Part shown: positions 54,468 through 63,352 of the stretch, piece by piece | How positions within the stretch are numbered: the stretch's first letter is position 1 | Layout: every line of letters begins with the position of its first letter | Assembly (NCBI GenBank): GCA_021927905.1 | Contig: BLLK01000013.1 | Coordinates: 1-64,000, forward strand | From: Chaetoceros tenuissimus | Lineage: Eukaryota > Bacillariophyta > Thalassiosirophyceae > Chaetocerotales > Chaetocerotaceae | Length of the DNA: 64,000 nucleotides | Direction of reading: 5' to 3' | Notes under the pieces: generated by a model | The model's database searches: none | What the model was told of the DNA's origin: nothing | Seen by the model: only the letters and a program-made list of their open reading frames with translations | Position numbers and translations under genes: made by a program

Positions 54468-55724
54468 TTATGCCATTGCTCCTCCTTGAGCAGAAAGGCT
54501 TGGTCCACCTCCCTTGGTGAGCTGGGAGTGAAGCATTGCAGCGTAAGCAGCAAGTCCAAGAGTTCCAAGAATGAAGAAGGTAAGCGCAAACTTTTGGCCT
54601 CCAGTTGTTCTGGTTCCTCCCTTGGTGTATACTCTAGATCCTCCAATAACAATTTCTCCGTCTTGGCTGTAAGTTCCAGTCTTGATGGAAGAGATGAAGT
54701 CACATACCAATTCCTCGTTCGCCTGTTGGTTAGCAGCGTAGTAGTTGTTTGCGGAAGACATTCCTTGGAATCCGTGGTTCATCTCACACTTCGCAGCAGC
54801 GTCATAAAGCTCAGCACATACTTCCTTGTTTCCAGCGTTAGCCTTTGCTTGGTCGTCATCAGCGTCAACATCCTCAATACATGAGATGCACTCAGAAGTA
54901 GAGTAAGTGGTCTTAAGAAGTGCGTGGGAGAGTCTCATCTGGTTTCCATTCTCATCAGCCAAGTAAGTCTCAACATCCTTGGAAGAGTCAAGGAACATAC
55001 AGTCCTCATCCTTGAATACACCAATTTTGATCTTTGCTCCTTGAGATGCACAGATTGGTCCAGCGTAAAGTGCTCCATTGTATCCATCATCTTCCTTGAT
55101 CTGCTGACACTTGATGAAGTTGGTTGCATCGAGGTAGTAGTTAGCCTCCATGTTCTCAATCTTTGCACAGTCAGACTGGCAAGTGTCACAGTCAACACTC
55201 ATTGCAAGCTTTCTGCGCTCTCCGTCAGCATCTCCATCTGCCTCTTCTTCAGCATCAGCGTTATCAGCTTGGTAATATGCGTTGTTGTTACATGTCTCTT
55301 CACAAGTGTTACACATCTCCTCTTGCTCCTCCATACGATAGTCGGTAGCAATCTCAAGATATTCCTCCATGTCTACCATGTATTCACCGTAGTTGTAATT
55401 ACAGCTCTTGGAACAGGTATCAGAAGGACAAAGGCGGAAGAGAACGAAACGTGAAGTAGAAAGAACAGTGCTTGCTCCCTCCTCAGCAAGGTCCTGGGAG
55501 TAGGACTTTACAAATTGACACTTCTCGAATCTGAGAGAGTAGTTGGTAAGGTCAACCTCAACATCTGCAGCTTCTTCAAGCTTACGGACTGGAACAGCAG
55601 CAGCCATGAGTCTAGCATTGTATTCAGCCTTTGCATTGGTTGGGGTGGTCTTTGCTGCAAATGGATTTGCGGATGCAGCTCCTGCCATAAGGGCCATTGC
55701 GATGGAACAGAATTTGAACATCAT
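54468..55724 (-). CDS. Cys-rich type I membrane protein, paralogue 2
   Basis: A 418-aa single-exon paralogue of 52330-53502. It starts with a signal peptide (FCSIAMALMAGAASANP), continues with many Cys pairs in an acidic region (CNTCEETC, CDTCQSDC), then a KGGTRTTGGQK linker and one membrane segment (FALTFFILGTLGLAAYAAML), and ends in a short tail. RLCPSDTC, GEYMVDMEEYL and GPICASQGAKIKIGVF align with paralogue 1. The two genes share orientation and are 965 bases apart. The long antisense frame opposite is a codon-bias shadow. The family function is unknown; the Cys and acidic content would fit a metal-binding or structural surface protein, but this is inference. Confidence 0.8.
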   Translation of the reverse strand: MMFKFCSIAMALMAGAASANPFAAKTTPTNAKAEYNARLMAAAVPVRKLEEAADVEVDLTNYSLRFEKCQFVKSYSQDLAEEGASTVLSTSRFVLFRLCPSDTCSKSCNYNYGEYMVDMEEYLEIATDYRMEEQEEMCNTCEETCNNNAYYQADNADAEEEADGDADGERRKLAMSVDCDTCQSDCAKIENMEANYYLDATNFIKCQQIKEDDGYNGALYAGPICASQGAKIKIGVFKDEDCMFLDSSKDVETYLADENGNQMRLSHALLKTTYSTSECISCIEDVDADDDQAKANAGNKEVCAELYDAAAKCEMNHGFQGMSSANNYYAANQQANEELVCDFISSIKTGTYSQDGEIVIGGSRVYTKGGTRTTGGQKFALTFFILGTLGLAAYAAMLHSQLTKGGGPSLSAQGGAMA

Positions 55725-57408
55725 TTTGAATTGTATAAGACTAGAAAGAAGAGGAAACAGGAGTTAGTTGCAATGAATTGAGGAATAGATCAACTTTCAC
55801 TTCATTTATGAACACGAGCGAGCCCATCTATTCCCATCACAAATGACAAAATGGCGAACTCGGTAGAATCTCACATACAACCAATTGAGCCCGCACTTTC
55901 ACCACTCTATCATTTACAATTCTCTAGGATTGTAGATTTTGTGCTGATTAAAGGTTACAGATGCATGGCATTGAATCGCCTTAAAAGGTTCTTACCTGAA
56001 AAAATATGTGTGAACATAAGTATTGCAGAAGTTGGAAGGAGGAGGGCTACACAAGATTTTTGCCGCGCATGCTACATAGCTGTACTCTTACAAGATCCGA
56101 GTCCCGTGAAAATGGCGATTGTCAATAAACTAAATTTCTATGATTTATTGCTTTTGTTATTTTAGTAAGCATGGATGCAAAATCAGTCATCAGTCAGCCG
56201 TTCAAATGAAGAGTAATCGCTTATTAGAGTAATAATGATCCCGGTGCTTACATTAAAAATAACTTTATATTTATTTATTGCAATTTAAGAAGTCTGCTAT
56301 GATTGGCAGCTTGATATGAAAGCCGTATCGAAAATTCTATCTTCAATCTATCCGGAAACAAAAGAAGATTCAAGCAACCAAATTATTATTGGCTTCTTCA
56401 ACGAGATGGTTCATTCTTCCTGATTTTCCCATATCAAATCAAGATTCAGATGATTTTTCTTGGACTGATAGCTAGTAAAGATCTGATGACAACAATGAAA
56501 ACGATTAGAAAGATGTATTGAAGTCGAAACAAGTGCTCGACCTTACTTGAACGAGTAGTGAACAATCAGAAAGACTAATCTAAACCCCAGTATTACTCTG
56601 TTCTAAGAGAGCAATTTCGTGGAAAAATGCATATGATTTCCGCACTTTGCACACTAGCTCTTCGTTTTCATGAACCGAGAGGCAATTTTTGAATGACGCA
56701 CCTTTGCATATCTAAAGCGCCATAAAATGCAGTAAAACACGCGTTGCGCATCAACTTGGACTATTCTGAAAGTACAAAAGATGAAATCATTAGCTCAAAT
56801 CTTTTTCAAATAAAATAATTCTCAAACATTCAATCTTTCAAACAAAAAAGGTCAGGCAGAAATCTCATTTGTTGAACCCCGCATAGACATCGTAAGGTGA
56901 TATCCGATAGAGTTTGGTGAGTTTTTTCATCACTCCTTTCTCATGCTGAAACAATGTTGGATAGCTTAGCTAGTGCAACTGCTACGAGCAAACATTCTTA
57001 CCATATCATTTTGAAAAGGTTGGCGAACAATTTGTAAGAAGTTTGAGTTGTGGTATTTGCTCGGTCTGTTGTTTTACCACATATATTTCACACTTTGCGA
57101 TGAAATGAAAATGGATGGCTCACAAAAAAGGCTAATCATTTATCAGTAGCCATTTACCATTACCGTCAAATGGCTATCATCATGATGATGAGAACTTTGA
57201 CGAAGATATGGAGAGGGAAGAATCTTTCACCCTTCACGTGCAGATTTGATGAGAGGTTGATGATGTGGTGCACTCTGTTATTACTCGCTATTATTTGGTA
57301 CTGCAAAAGCATTCAATTGTTGCTAGTTGCTACTTTGCTATCGCTAACTTCCGTATTTAACATTCAAATCACAGGGGAAACTTTGGATTAAATACATTGT
57401 AATATTCC
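55725..57408. other. long intergenic region, no supported gene
   Basis: About 1.7 kb. Two open frames lie here (55851-56165, 104 codons; 57170-57391, 73 codons, with a hydrophobic stretch), but neither has a family motif, and the second ends 17 bases before the NAD kinase start. No tRNA, snRNA or repeat was found. Confidence 0.5.
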
Positions 57409-58582
57409 ATGTCACTTCTCAACGCATCTAGACATCTCTCGTCAGTATCCACACCTCACTTTCGCAAACTTCTTGTAGTCATCAAGCAAACTGCCTATGA
57501 AGAATATTCGCAACTTCGACTAAGAGGGAAAGCACCAAAGGCGTTGAGGTGGCAGCGTCTCGAAAACCGTTACAAATCGCATAAAGCATGTGTAAACGAT
57601 CTTTTGGGAATTTTGAGACATCACAATGTTGAATTTCAATGTGTGAATCGGGTTGAACTCGATAGGCAACATTTGAGAAATGTTGACCTTGTCGTGGCAG
57701 TTGGAGGCGATGGCACTGTTCTTAGCTCCGCTCATTTCCTAGATGCTGGAACGATTCCTCTTTTAGGAGTGGTAAGTTTGTTCTTTTTTGAGAATTCTTT
57801 TTGCTTGAAAGTATCTAACCAATTATGTTCAACACATGTCATAGAATTCGGATCCAATTCAGGATAGTGATCGTGATACAAGGAAAAATACAGATGAGAG
57901 AAGAAGTCATGGGGCATTATGTGTATGTACTGCAGATGATATGAGTGAAAGATTAGCGAAAGTATTACATGGTGGGGGAAAGATCCAAGAGAGAACAAGA
58001 ACCCAATGTATTGTAAAGTCTACCTTTTCAGAAACAAAATTAGTCCCAGGATTGAATGATATGCTTATTTCAAACCCAAGTCCAGCTGCTGTTTCGCGTT
58101 TTAGAATGGGATTTATGGAACCTATAGATTTAAGTGATCGTGCTCATTTGAAAGATGGGGGCAGCAGTGTGGATGAAAGAGAAACTTTGAGTTACAAGAA
58201 GTATGGGACAGTAACGCGTTTCAACAATATTGCATATGACATTAGAGACAGTATCAACATTTGGAGTTCAGGTATGTGGATATCGACTGCAACAGGTTCA
58301 ACTGCAGCAATAAAGGCTGCTGGAGGACAGCCAATGGATTTGGATTCATCAGATTTGCAATATTTGATTCGTGAACATATCCACGAACATGGTACTGAGG
58401 TTTCTCCAGAAATTGATAATGGTTTTGTACGAAATAATGAGCAACTTCATCTACGATGGAATAGTCAAAGTGGAACCATATTTATTGATGGCTCACACCT
58501 CACACACGATCTACACTTGGGAGATGAAATTTTGATCAACTCAAATGCACCCCCACTTCAATTGTTTGTGAACGATGAGTAA
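57409..58582 (+). CDS. NAD kinase (NADK2/NADK3-like)
   Basis: It phosphorylates NAD(H) to NADP(H). Two exons, 57409-57771 and 57845-58582, joined in phase 0 by a 73-nt intron, give 366 aa. The nucleotide-binding motif GGDGT is at 99-103. The intron splits GV-NSDP, so LLGVNSDP is formed only by splicing. ATGSTAAIKAAGG further on is the second ATP-grasp-like motif. The long insert and the last 50 residues match the eukaryotic NADK2/plant NADH kinase branch rather than the bacterial type. The N-terminal MSLLNASRHLSSVS is basic and Ser-rich, so mitochondrial targeting is likely. Confidence 0.9.
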
Positions 58583-58659
58583 AATGCAACCATTAGAACT
58601 GTTAAATGTATCATCATAACTATTTAAAGATAACTTTACATATATGTTTGCTTAGAAAA

Positions 58660-59400
58660 TTATTCCTCAGCTGGAAGATCTTCTGCCTCGTTTCCTGGTA
58701 GACCCTTCCCAGTCAAGAGGCAAGTTGCTACATGCATTAAGAAACCAGGAGGTCCAATAAGATTACAAAAAAGCACAGAGTGTGCTGTGAAAATGCCTCG
58801 TTTCAAACCATCCAACCAAACAATTCTTCCAACAAATAGATCCCAAGTCAAAACGTGCGACCATTCTTCAGATACAAAGTTTGGATACTTCATCATCCCC
58901 ATCATTGCTTTTTGTGGATCACCAGAAGGATCAAAGACATCATTAAATTCTACCAATGGAGCAGTTCCATTTTCTTGACTTGCCGAAACAATAACGATGA
59001 ATAGATGTACCAGAGAAAAGGCAATGATTGGAATATAGCTCCCCATGATCTTTTTGGTAATTTCATTTTTTGGCAAAAGAATCATAAATAACCAGAGAAT
59101 CTGTGGTCCAAAAGTTGCAACATTGAATGCTGTTTTGATTTCTTCATTTGATAATATTGATGTAGTAATGGAAGAAGATGCTACAAGAGAATTGATGGAG
59201 TCTAGATCTACTACTAGATTCAAAGCAGATTTTGAATGTGTGCTACTTAGATCTTTTGTTGCCAATGATGATACTGCTGGAAATTTTCTCACTACGGATG
59301 ATGGAGTGCTCATTGAATTTGGAGCAAAAGCCTGAACACTGACATTCGCCAGAGAAAGGTAAGCTAGAGCTGCATAAGTCTTCATTGAGATTTTCACCAT
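58660..59400 (-). CDS. ABA4-like plastid membrane protein
   Basis: A 246-aa single-exon protein. It begins with a signal peptide ending SVQA-FAPNS (residues 21-29), a clear ASAFAP-type motif for a diatom plastid protein. The mature part has four hydrophobic segments and the block EEWSHVLTWDLFVGRIVWLDG, with LIGPPGFLMH, which match the ABA4-like family (DUF4281). In plants ABA4 is needed for neoxanthin formation from violaxanthin in the plastid membrane. A carotenoid or photoprotection role in this alga follows by analogy; the family also has members of other function. Start could be Met 1 or Met 6; both keep the signal. Confidence 0.8.
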   Translation of the reverse strand: MVKISMKTYAALAYLSLANVSVQAFAPNSMSTPSSVVRKFPAVSSLATKDLSSTHSKSALNLVVDLDSINSLVASSSITTSILSNEEIKTAFNVATFGPQILWLFMILLPKNEITKKIMGSYIPIIAFSLVHLFIVIVSASQENGTAPLVEFNDVFDPSGDPQKAMMGMMKYPNFVSEEWSHVLTWDLFVGRIVWLDGLKRGIFTAHSVLFCNLIGPPGFLMHVATCLLTGKGLPGNEAEDLPAEE

Positions 59401-59543
59401 GATGGGAAACTTTGATATCTACGAGTATGCACTATGTATTCGGTTTGTAGTAAATGACTACCATGCACGAAAAAACACATCATCACACGATCTTCTCATT
59501 CTTCGCCGACAAAGTGCGATCGAAGTTATATCTTTCTTGTCAA

Positions 59544-59551
59544 TGACGTCA
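59544..59551. promoter_or_regulatory. CRE-like palindrome TGACGTCA
   Basis: A perfect octamer between the divergent ABA4-like gene (144 bases from its start) and the CysRS-tail/SAP gene (128 bases from its start). Both products carry plastid-type signals. Confidence 0.45.
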
Positions 59552-59678
59552 TCAGTCATTGGTCTTCGTCTAGCAGCCACCCATTATTTTCAATCGAGCG
59601 ACACTTGTAAGTACAATTTCCTCATTTCAATTCTAATATACCTAATCCTACTATTCCTTTCAAGTGTAATAAGCTAGG

Positions 59679-60848
59679 TTGAAAATGAAACTCACAAGTA
59701 TTCTATTCCTATCTACAATTGCATGTGTGGAAAGTTTTGTTGTCCATCGTTCGGGCACTCGAGACTTTATGCTTCCCATGGCAAAAGGAAATAATCGACA
59801 GCAGCAAAGAGGTTTCCAACAATATGGAGAAGAAATAAATCAAACATATTGCGCCCTGTCCAGAGATAGAATTATTCAAATGATTCGAGAGAGGTCACAA
59901 GCCAGAAGGCGACGCGACTTTGAGACTGCTGATCAGATTTTGAAAACACTCCAGATCAATCGCGTATTCATTGACGATAAGAAAAAACTATGGAGAGCTG
60001 ATGGAGAAGATTTCGACAGGCATGGATACAAAAACGCAGAATATACAAAGTCTTCCAGCTCAAGGCCAATATCTCCTCGAGAGGAAGAATACGTCAATCA
60101 GAAGCTGAAGGAGAGAAGTAATGCGAAGCTAATGAAAAACTACGATCTGGCTGATGATATCTTGGATGAGCTTCGATTTCTAAAGAATGTAGTTGTTGAT
60201 GATACAAAAAATACATGGAGTGTGACTGAACCATTTAAAGCTGAGTATTCATATGGTGGTAGAAGGTTGAACAATATCCCAGATGAAGAAATCCAAAAGA
60301 TTGAAAGATTGATAAGGGAGAGAGCAACTGCAAAGACAAACAAAGATTACAAGATTGCAGATGAAATTTTGGAGGAATTGAAAGTCGTGTATGGGGTAAG
60401 AGTTGACGATTCAAGAAAATCATGGTTCTTTCTGCCAAAATTTGATGACGAGAATGAACAATTCTCTGATAGAAGTAGGAGAAGTGATGGACAGGAGAAC
60501 GAGACATCAAGAAGAACAAAACAAGCAAGGAAACGCACATCTGATTGGTCTGAAGTTGACAAGCAAGAAGCTACTGCTCCTGATGGGATCACTCTTGAGT
60601 CAGAGCATTCTACTATGCCAGATGGAATCACAATAAGTGAAGAACCTGTCATGCCTGAAGGCATTAGTATCAGTGATGAATCGATAAGCATCCCAGAAGG
60701 TATCAGTATTGGGAATGACGAATCTGCTCTAAATACAGCAGAGTTAGAAAGTTTGACAGTGCCGCAACTGAAAGAAAAGCTCCGCGCTGCGGGCAAGCCA
60801 GTGTCTGGAAGAAAGGCTGAACTCATAGATAGATTAAAAAGTACATAG
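59679..60848 (+). CDS. plastid protein with three CysRS-tail-like repeats and a SAP domain
   Basis: A 389-aa single-exon protein. The signal peptide (LTSILFLSTIACVES) ends at CVES-FVVHR, an ASAF-like plastid motif. Three repeats of about 48 residues, 62-107, 134-181 and 202-250, follow the pattern I-x3-I-R-E-R-x2-A-x4-DY-x2-AD-x-I-L-x2-L-x5-V-x-V-DD-x3-x-W. This resembles the C-terminal anticodon-binding (DALR-type) tail of cysteinyl-tRNA synthetase (ERxxAxxxKDxxxADxIxxEL). Residues 305-350 are four short repeats (P[DE]GI[TS][IL]). The last 35 residues are a SAP domain (LTVPQLKEKLRAAGKPVSGRK), usually DNA- or RNA-binding. No synthetase catalytic part exists. A nucleic-acid role in the plastid is inferred. 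Confidence 0.8.
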   Translation: MKMKLTSILFLSTIACVESFVVHRSGTRDFMLPMAKGNNRQQQRGFQQYGEEINQTYCALSRDRIIQMIRERSQARRRRDFETADQILKTLQINRVFIDDKKKLWRADGEDFDRHGYKNAEYTKSSSSRPISPREEEYVNQKLKERSNAKLMKNYDLADDILDELRFLKNVVVDDTKNTWSVTEPFKAEYSYGGRRLNNIPDEEIQKIERLIRERATAKTNKDYKIADEILEELKVVYGVRVDDSRKSWFFLPKFDDENEQFSDRSRRSDGQENETSRRTKQARKRTSDWSEVDKQEATAPDGITLESEHSTMPDGITISEEPVMPEGISISDESISIPEGISIGNDESALNTAELESLTVPQLKEKLRAAGKPVSGRKAELIDRLKST

Positions 60849-60926
60849 AATGCCCTTTGTGATATGCTACAATTTAAAAATGAAGTGAAAGTAAAAATAC
60901 ACGAAAACATGCTAATTAATATACCC

Positions 60927-63038
60927 CTACGATGGACTCATGAAATTCCTCATAAATGACTGCATAAAAGTTTGGTATTGGTCACTATTATCACCACTAC
61001 TATGCTCTGAAAGTATATCTTCATTTTCAATTACTGCACCATTTTCCTCACCTTCCAACAAATCTGCATTCTCCCCATCTTCATTTGCGTCTTGATTTGC
61101 TTTCCTCATTAGGTTTAAACTCATCAGTAAGCAAGATAGACCAATGCTGAGAGCCAATATTATTTCTACTGTCAATAATACAACGACCCAGGCTCTCTGT
61201 ATAGGTGGAGAAGCATGATATGAAAACGGTTTGTCTTGAATAGCTAGATTGTATAGGACTGAGGCTGAGAGCACATTAGACTGAGAGCAAAGTTCGCTTG
61301 ACAATGGTACCCCACTTCTTGAATCAAATCTATCGGCAAATTGAACGTCGCCACAAGAAAGAGAAGGAAAGAATGAGGTAGCTGGCAGTGCTGAGTATGT
61401 ACTATTTGTACTTGAGCAAAACAATTTCAAAGTCATGTCTTCGATATAAGTGGCTAATCCATACGCATCATTACGCCTCAAGCCGGCTGCTAACCAGTAA
61501 TTCATAATTGGTTCTACAAATATACTTGTATTCTCATTTGCATTTGAACATGAGAATGATGGTAATATAAACGGATGACTTTCACAATTGAAGCTATAAT
61601 TTGCTTTCCGATCTAAAATAGGCAGGAGGACGTTATCATTGAAATTGTCATTGTCAAGTCTTTCATTTCCAATCAGTAAATCGGCAGCATTGTGTCCATA
61701 TATTGAGATCGATTCACCAGTATAATTATAATGGTATTTCGAAGCATTATTGCCACCGCTAGCTGTGAACTGTAAGTTCTTGGAGGAAAAACTGCTATTG
61801 TCATCCCAAATCAGCCTGGCCAACATATCACTTGTCAAATCAATCCAATTTTCGATCATCAACAACTGTGTCTTGGTAGGTGCATTTCGCGAATGTGATT
61901 CATGCAGTATCCATGCTATGGCATTCAAATCTTTGTGAGACTTTGAAAGTACAGCCAAATGAGATATATCTAGCATCGCAAAGGGACAGTGTTCGAGTAA
62001 CATATTCTCAAAGTTCCCTTTTGTCTTTCGTTGTGTACTATTGGAGTCGGACGCTCTTGCTATGGTGGCGTTTGTTTGACATTCCATCAAATACACCATC
62101 GCCTCGTATGATGAGTCGTCACGTGTATACTCATCAAGATTGAATCCAGAGATATTGATGTGTCTAGAAGGTTTCCAACCCCTTTCTTCTATGATATCAT
62201 TTATATATGAAAGAGCATCGTTCCATTGTGGAGAGCTCATTGGAACCAGTGACTCAAATGGATGTATTATATTGTAGCAAGGTTTTCTCATTCCATCATA
62301 TCGTTTCGAATAAAGGTTCTCAGAACAAAATTTCATCACATGTTCCATCCAATAGTTATGCATCTTGTATATTCTCTCAAAGTACCAATGGAGATGAAGT
62401 AAGTCATCGTTCGTTTGATTGCTCAAGTAAAACATCTCTAACAATACTGTACTATGTATGGGCAGAGCTGAAAGTCTACCTGAAGAAGATATATCCATTT
62501 CATCAATATGTAAATTATTACCACTGAAATCAAGACACGACGATGAATCTTTCGACTCTAACTGCACTTCCTCCTTCGAAGTCTTTGGACATGGTTGGTA
62601 ATTCGTAGGCATCAAGGATGTATCTACAAAAGAATCATATCTTGGTATACTAGTTCCATTGTAGAATATTTCGTTCGAAATATTCTCTTCTTCACTATTT
62701 GTATTCCAAAATATATATTTTGGCATGTATCCATTCATGCCTTGCATCGAGAAAAGTGATCGTAGATGTTCCCAAGCATCTGAGGTCCTATTAGCCTTCA
62801 TTAAAGTCCTTGCAGTGTAAAGCGAACTGGTAGACTCTTGAACTCTCATCACATTTGTCGTAGAACATGTAGATGTGTACAAGAATGAAACATTGCTACT
62901 GCTATTGTTACTATTTTCTGCTCTTCTAATTGAACCTTGTTCTTTTTGGTCTGCAACATTTAGTTTCCTATCGAACGTTGTCTGTACTTGATTAGATAGA
63001 ATCAATTTCAGTGACTCCTTCCCTAGCTCCTCCATCAT
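60927..63038 (-). CDS. glycosidase-like (GH63-type) membrane protein
   Basis: A 703-aa single-exon protein. Near residues 215-290, HLHWYFERIYKMHNYWMEH and IIHPFESLVPMSSPQWNDAL resemble the alpha/alpha-barrel of GH63-type and mannosylglycerate-hydrolase-like enzymes (HPWE-x3-DNSPxW). The protein has more than fifteen Asn-X-Ser/Thr sites and one membrane segment near 630-655 (VVVLLTVEIILALSIGLSC), followed by an acidic tail: this indicates an exoplasmic domain. But no signal peptide is visible at the N-terminus (MMEELGKESLKL), and the in-frame codons upstream meet a stop, so an upstream exon may be missing from the model. Catalytic residues cannot be assigned with confidence. Confidence 0.6.
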   Translation of the reverse strand: MMEELGKESLKLILSNQVQTTFDRKLNVADQKEQGSIRRAENSNNSSSNVSFLYTSTCSTTNVMRVQESTSSLYTARTLMKANRTSDAWEHLRSLFSMQGMNGYMPKYIFWNTNSEEENISNEIFYNGTSIPRYDSFVDTSLMPTNYQPCPKTSKEEVQLESKDSSSCLDFSGNNLHIDEMDISSSGRLSALPIHSTVLLEMFYLSNQTNDDLLHLHWYFERIYKMHNYWMEHVMKFCSENLYSKRYDGMRKPCYNIIHPFESLVPMSSPQWNDALSYINDIIEERGWKPSRHINISGFNLDEYTRDDSSYEAMVYLMECQTNATIARASDSNSTQRKTKGNFENMLLEHCPFAMLDISHLAVLSKSHKDLNAIAWILHESHSRNAPTKTQLLMIENWIDLTSDMLARLIWDDNSSFSSKNLQFTASGGNNASKYHYNYTGESISIYGHNAADLLIGNERLDNDNFNDNVLLPILDRKANYSFNCESHPFILPSFSCSNANENTSIFVEPIMNYWLAAGLRRNDAYGLATYIEDMTLKLFCSSTNSTYSALPATSFFPSLSCGDVQFADRFDSRSGVPLSSELCSQSNVLSASVLYNLAIQDKPFSYHASPPIQRAWVVVLLTVEIILALSIGLSCLLMSLNLMRKANQDANEDGENADLLEGEENGAVIENEDILSEHSSGDNSDQYQTFMQSFMRNFMSPS

Positions 63039-63352
63039 TGGTGGAAACGTTGAAATGTAATGAATTTAGGAAATGTGTGTACACGATCAGTTCAAATGTT
63101 GTTGATATCACAACATCAATGATAGTGTGCATTACATCATCACATTTCTGTTCTCTGTTCTCTGAAATCAATTATGAGGACACTCTAATTGAGATGACGT
63201 CAAGGAAGGGCCTAGAGGCTCATTTTTGGTGCTTTTCATTCCATCCATCAATTTTTCTATTTCTGTGTTTGGACGAAGTTAAAAAGTACAACACTTCAAA
63301 AAGAATATCTTCTTGAATAGTATCCTCTTCTGCAACAAAATTCTAGTTTTCC
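63039..63352. other. divergent promoter region with CRE palindrome
   Basis: A 314-base spacer between the glycosidase-like gene and the propeller-like gene. It contains TGACGTCA at 63195-63202, listed separately. Any missing first exon of the glycosidase-like gene would lie here. Confidence 0.5.
63195..63202. promoter_or_regulatory. CRE-like palindrome TGACGTCA
   Basis: The fourth perfect octamer, about 150 bases from each of two divergent starts. Confidence 0.45.

Noticed and set aside
55851-56165. 104-codon frame upstream of Cys-rich paralogue 2
   Set aside because: No motif and no paralogue; cannot be told from chance in a 1.7-kb AT-rich spacer.
57170-57391. 73-codon hydrophobic frame before NAD kinase
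   Set aside because: It ends 17 bases before a confident start, lies in its promoter or 5' UTR and has no supporting motif.
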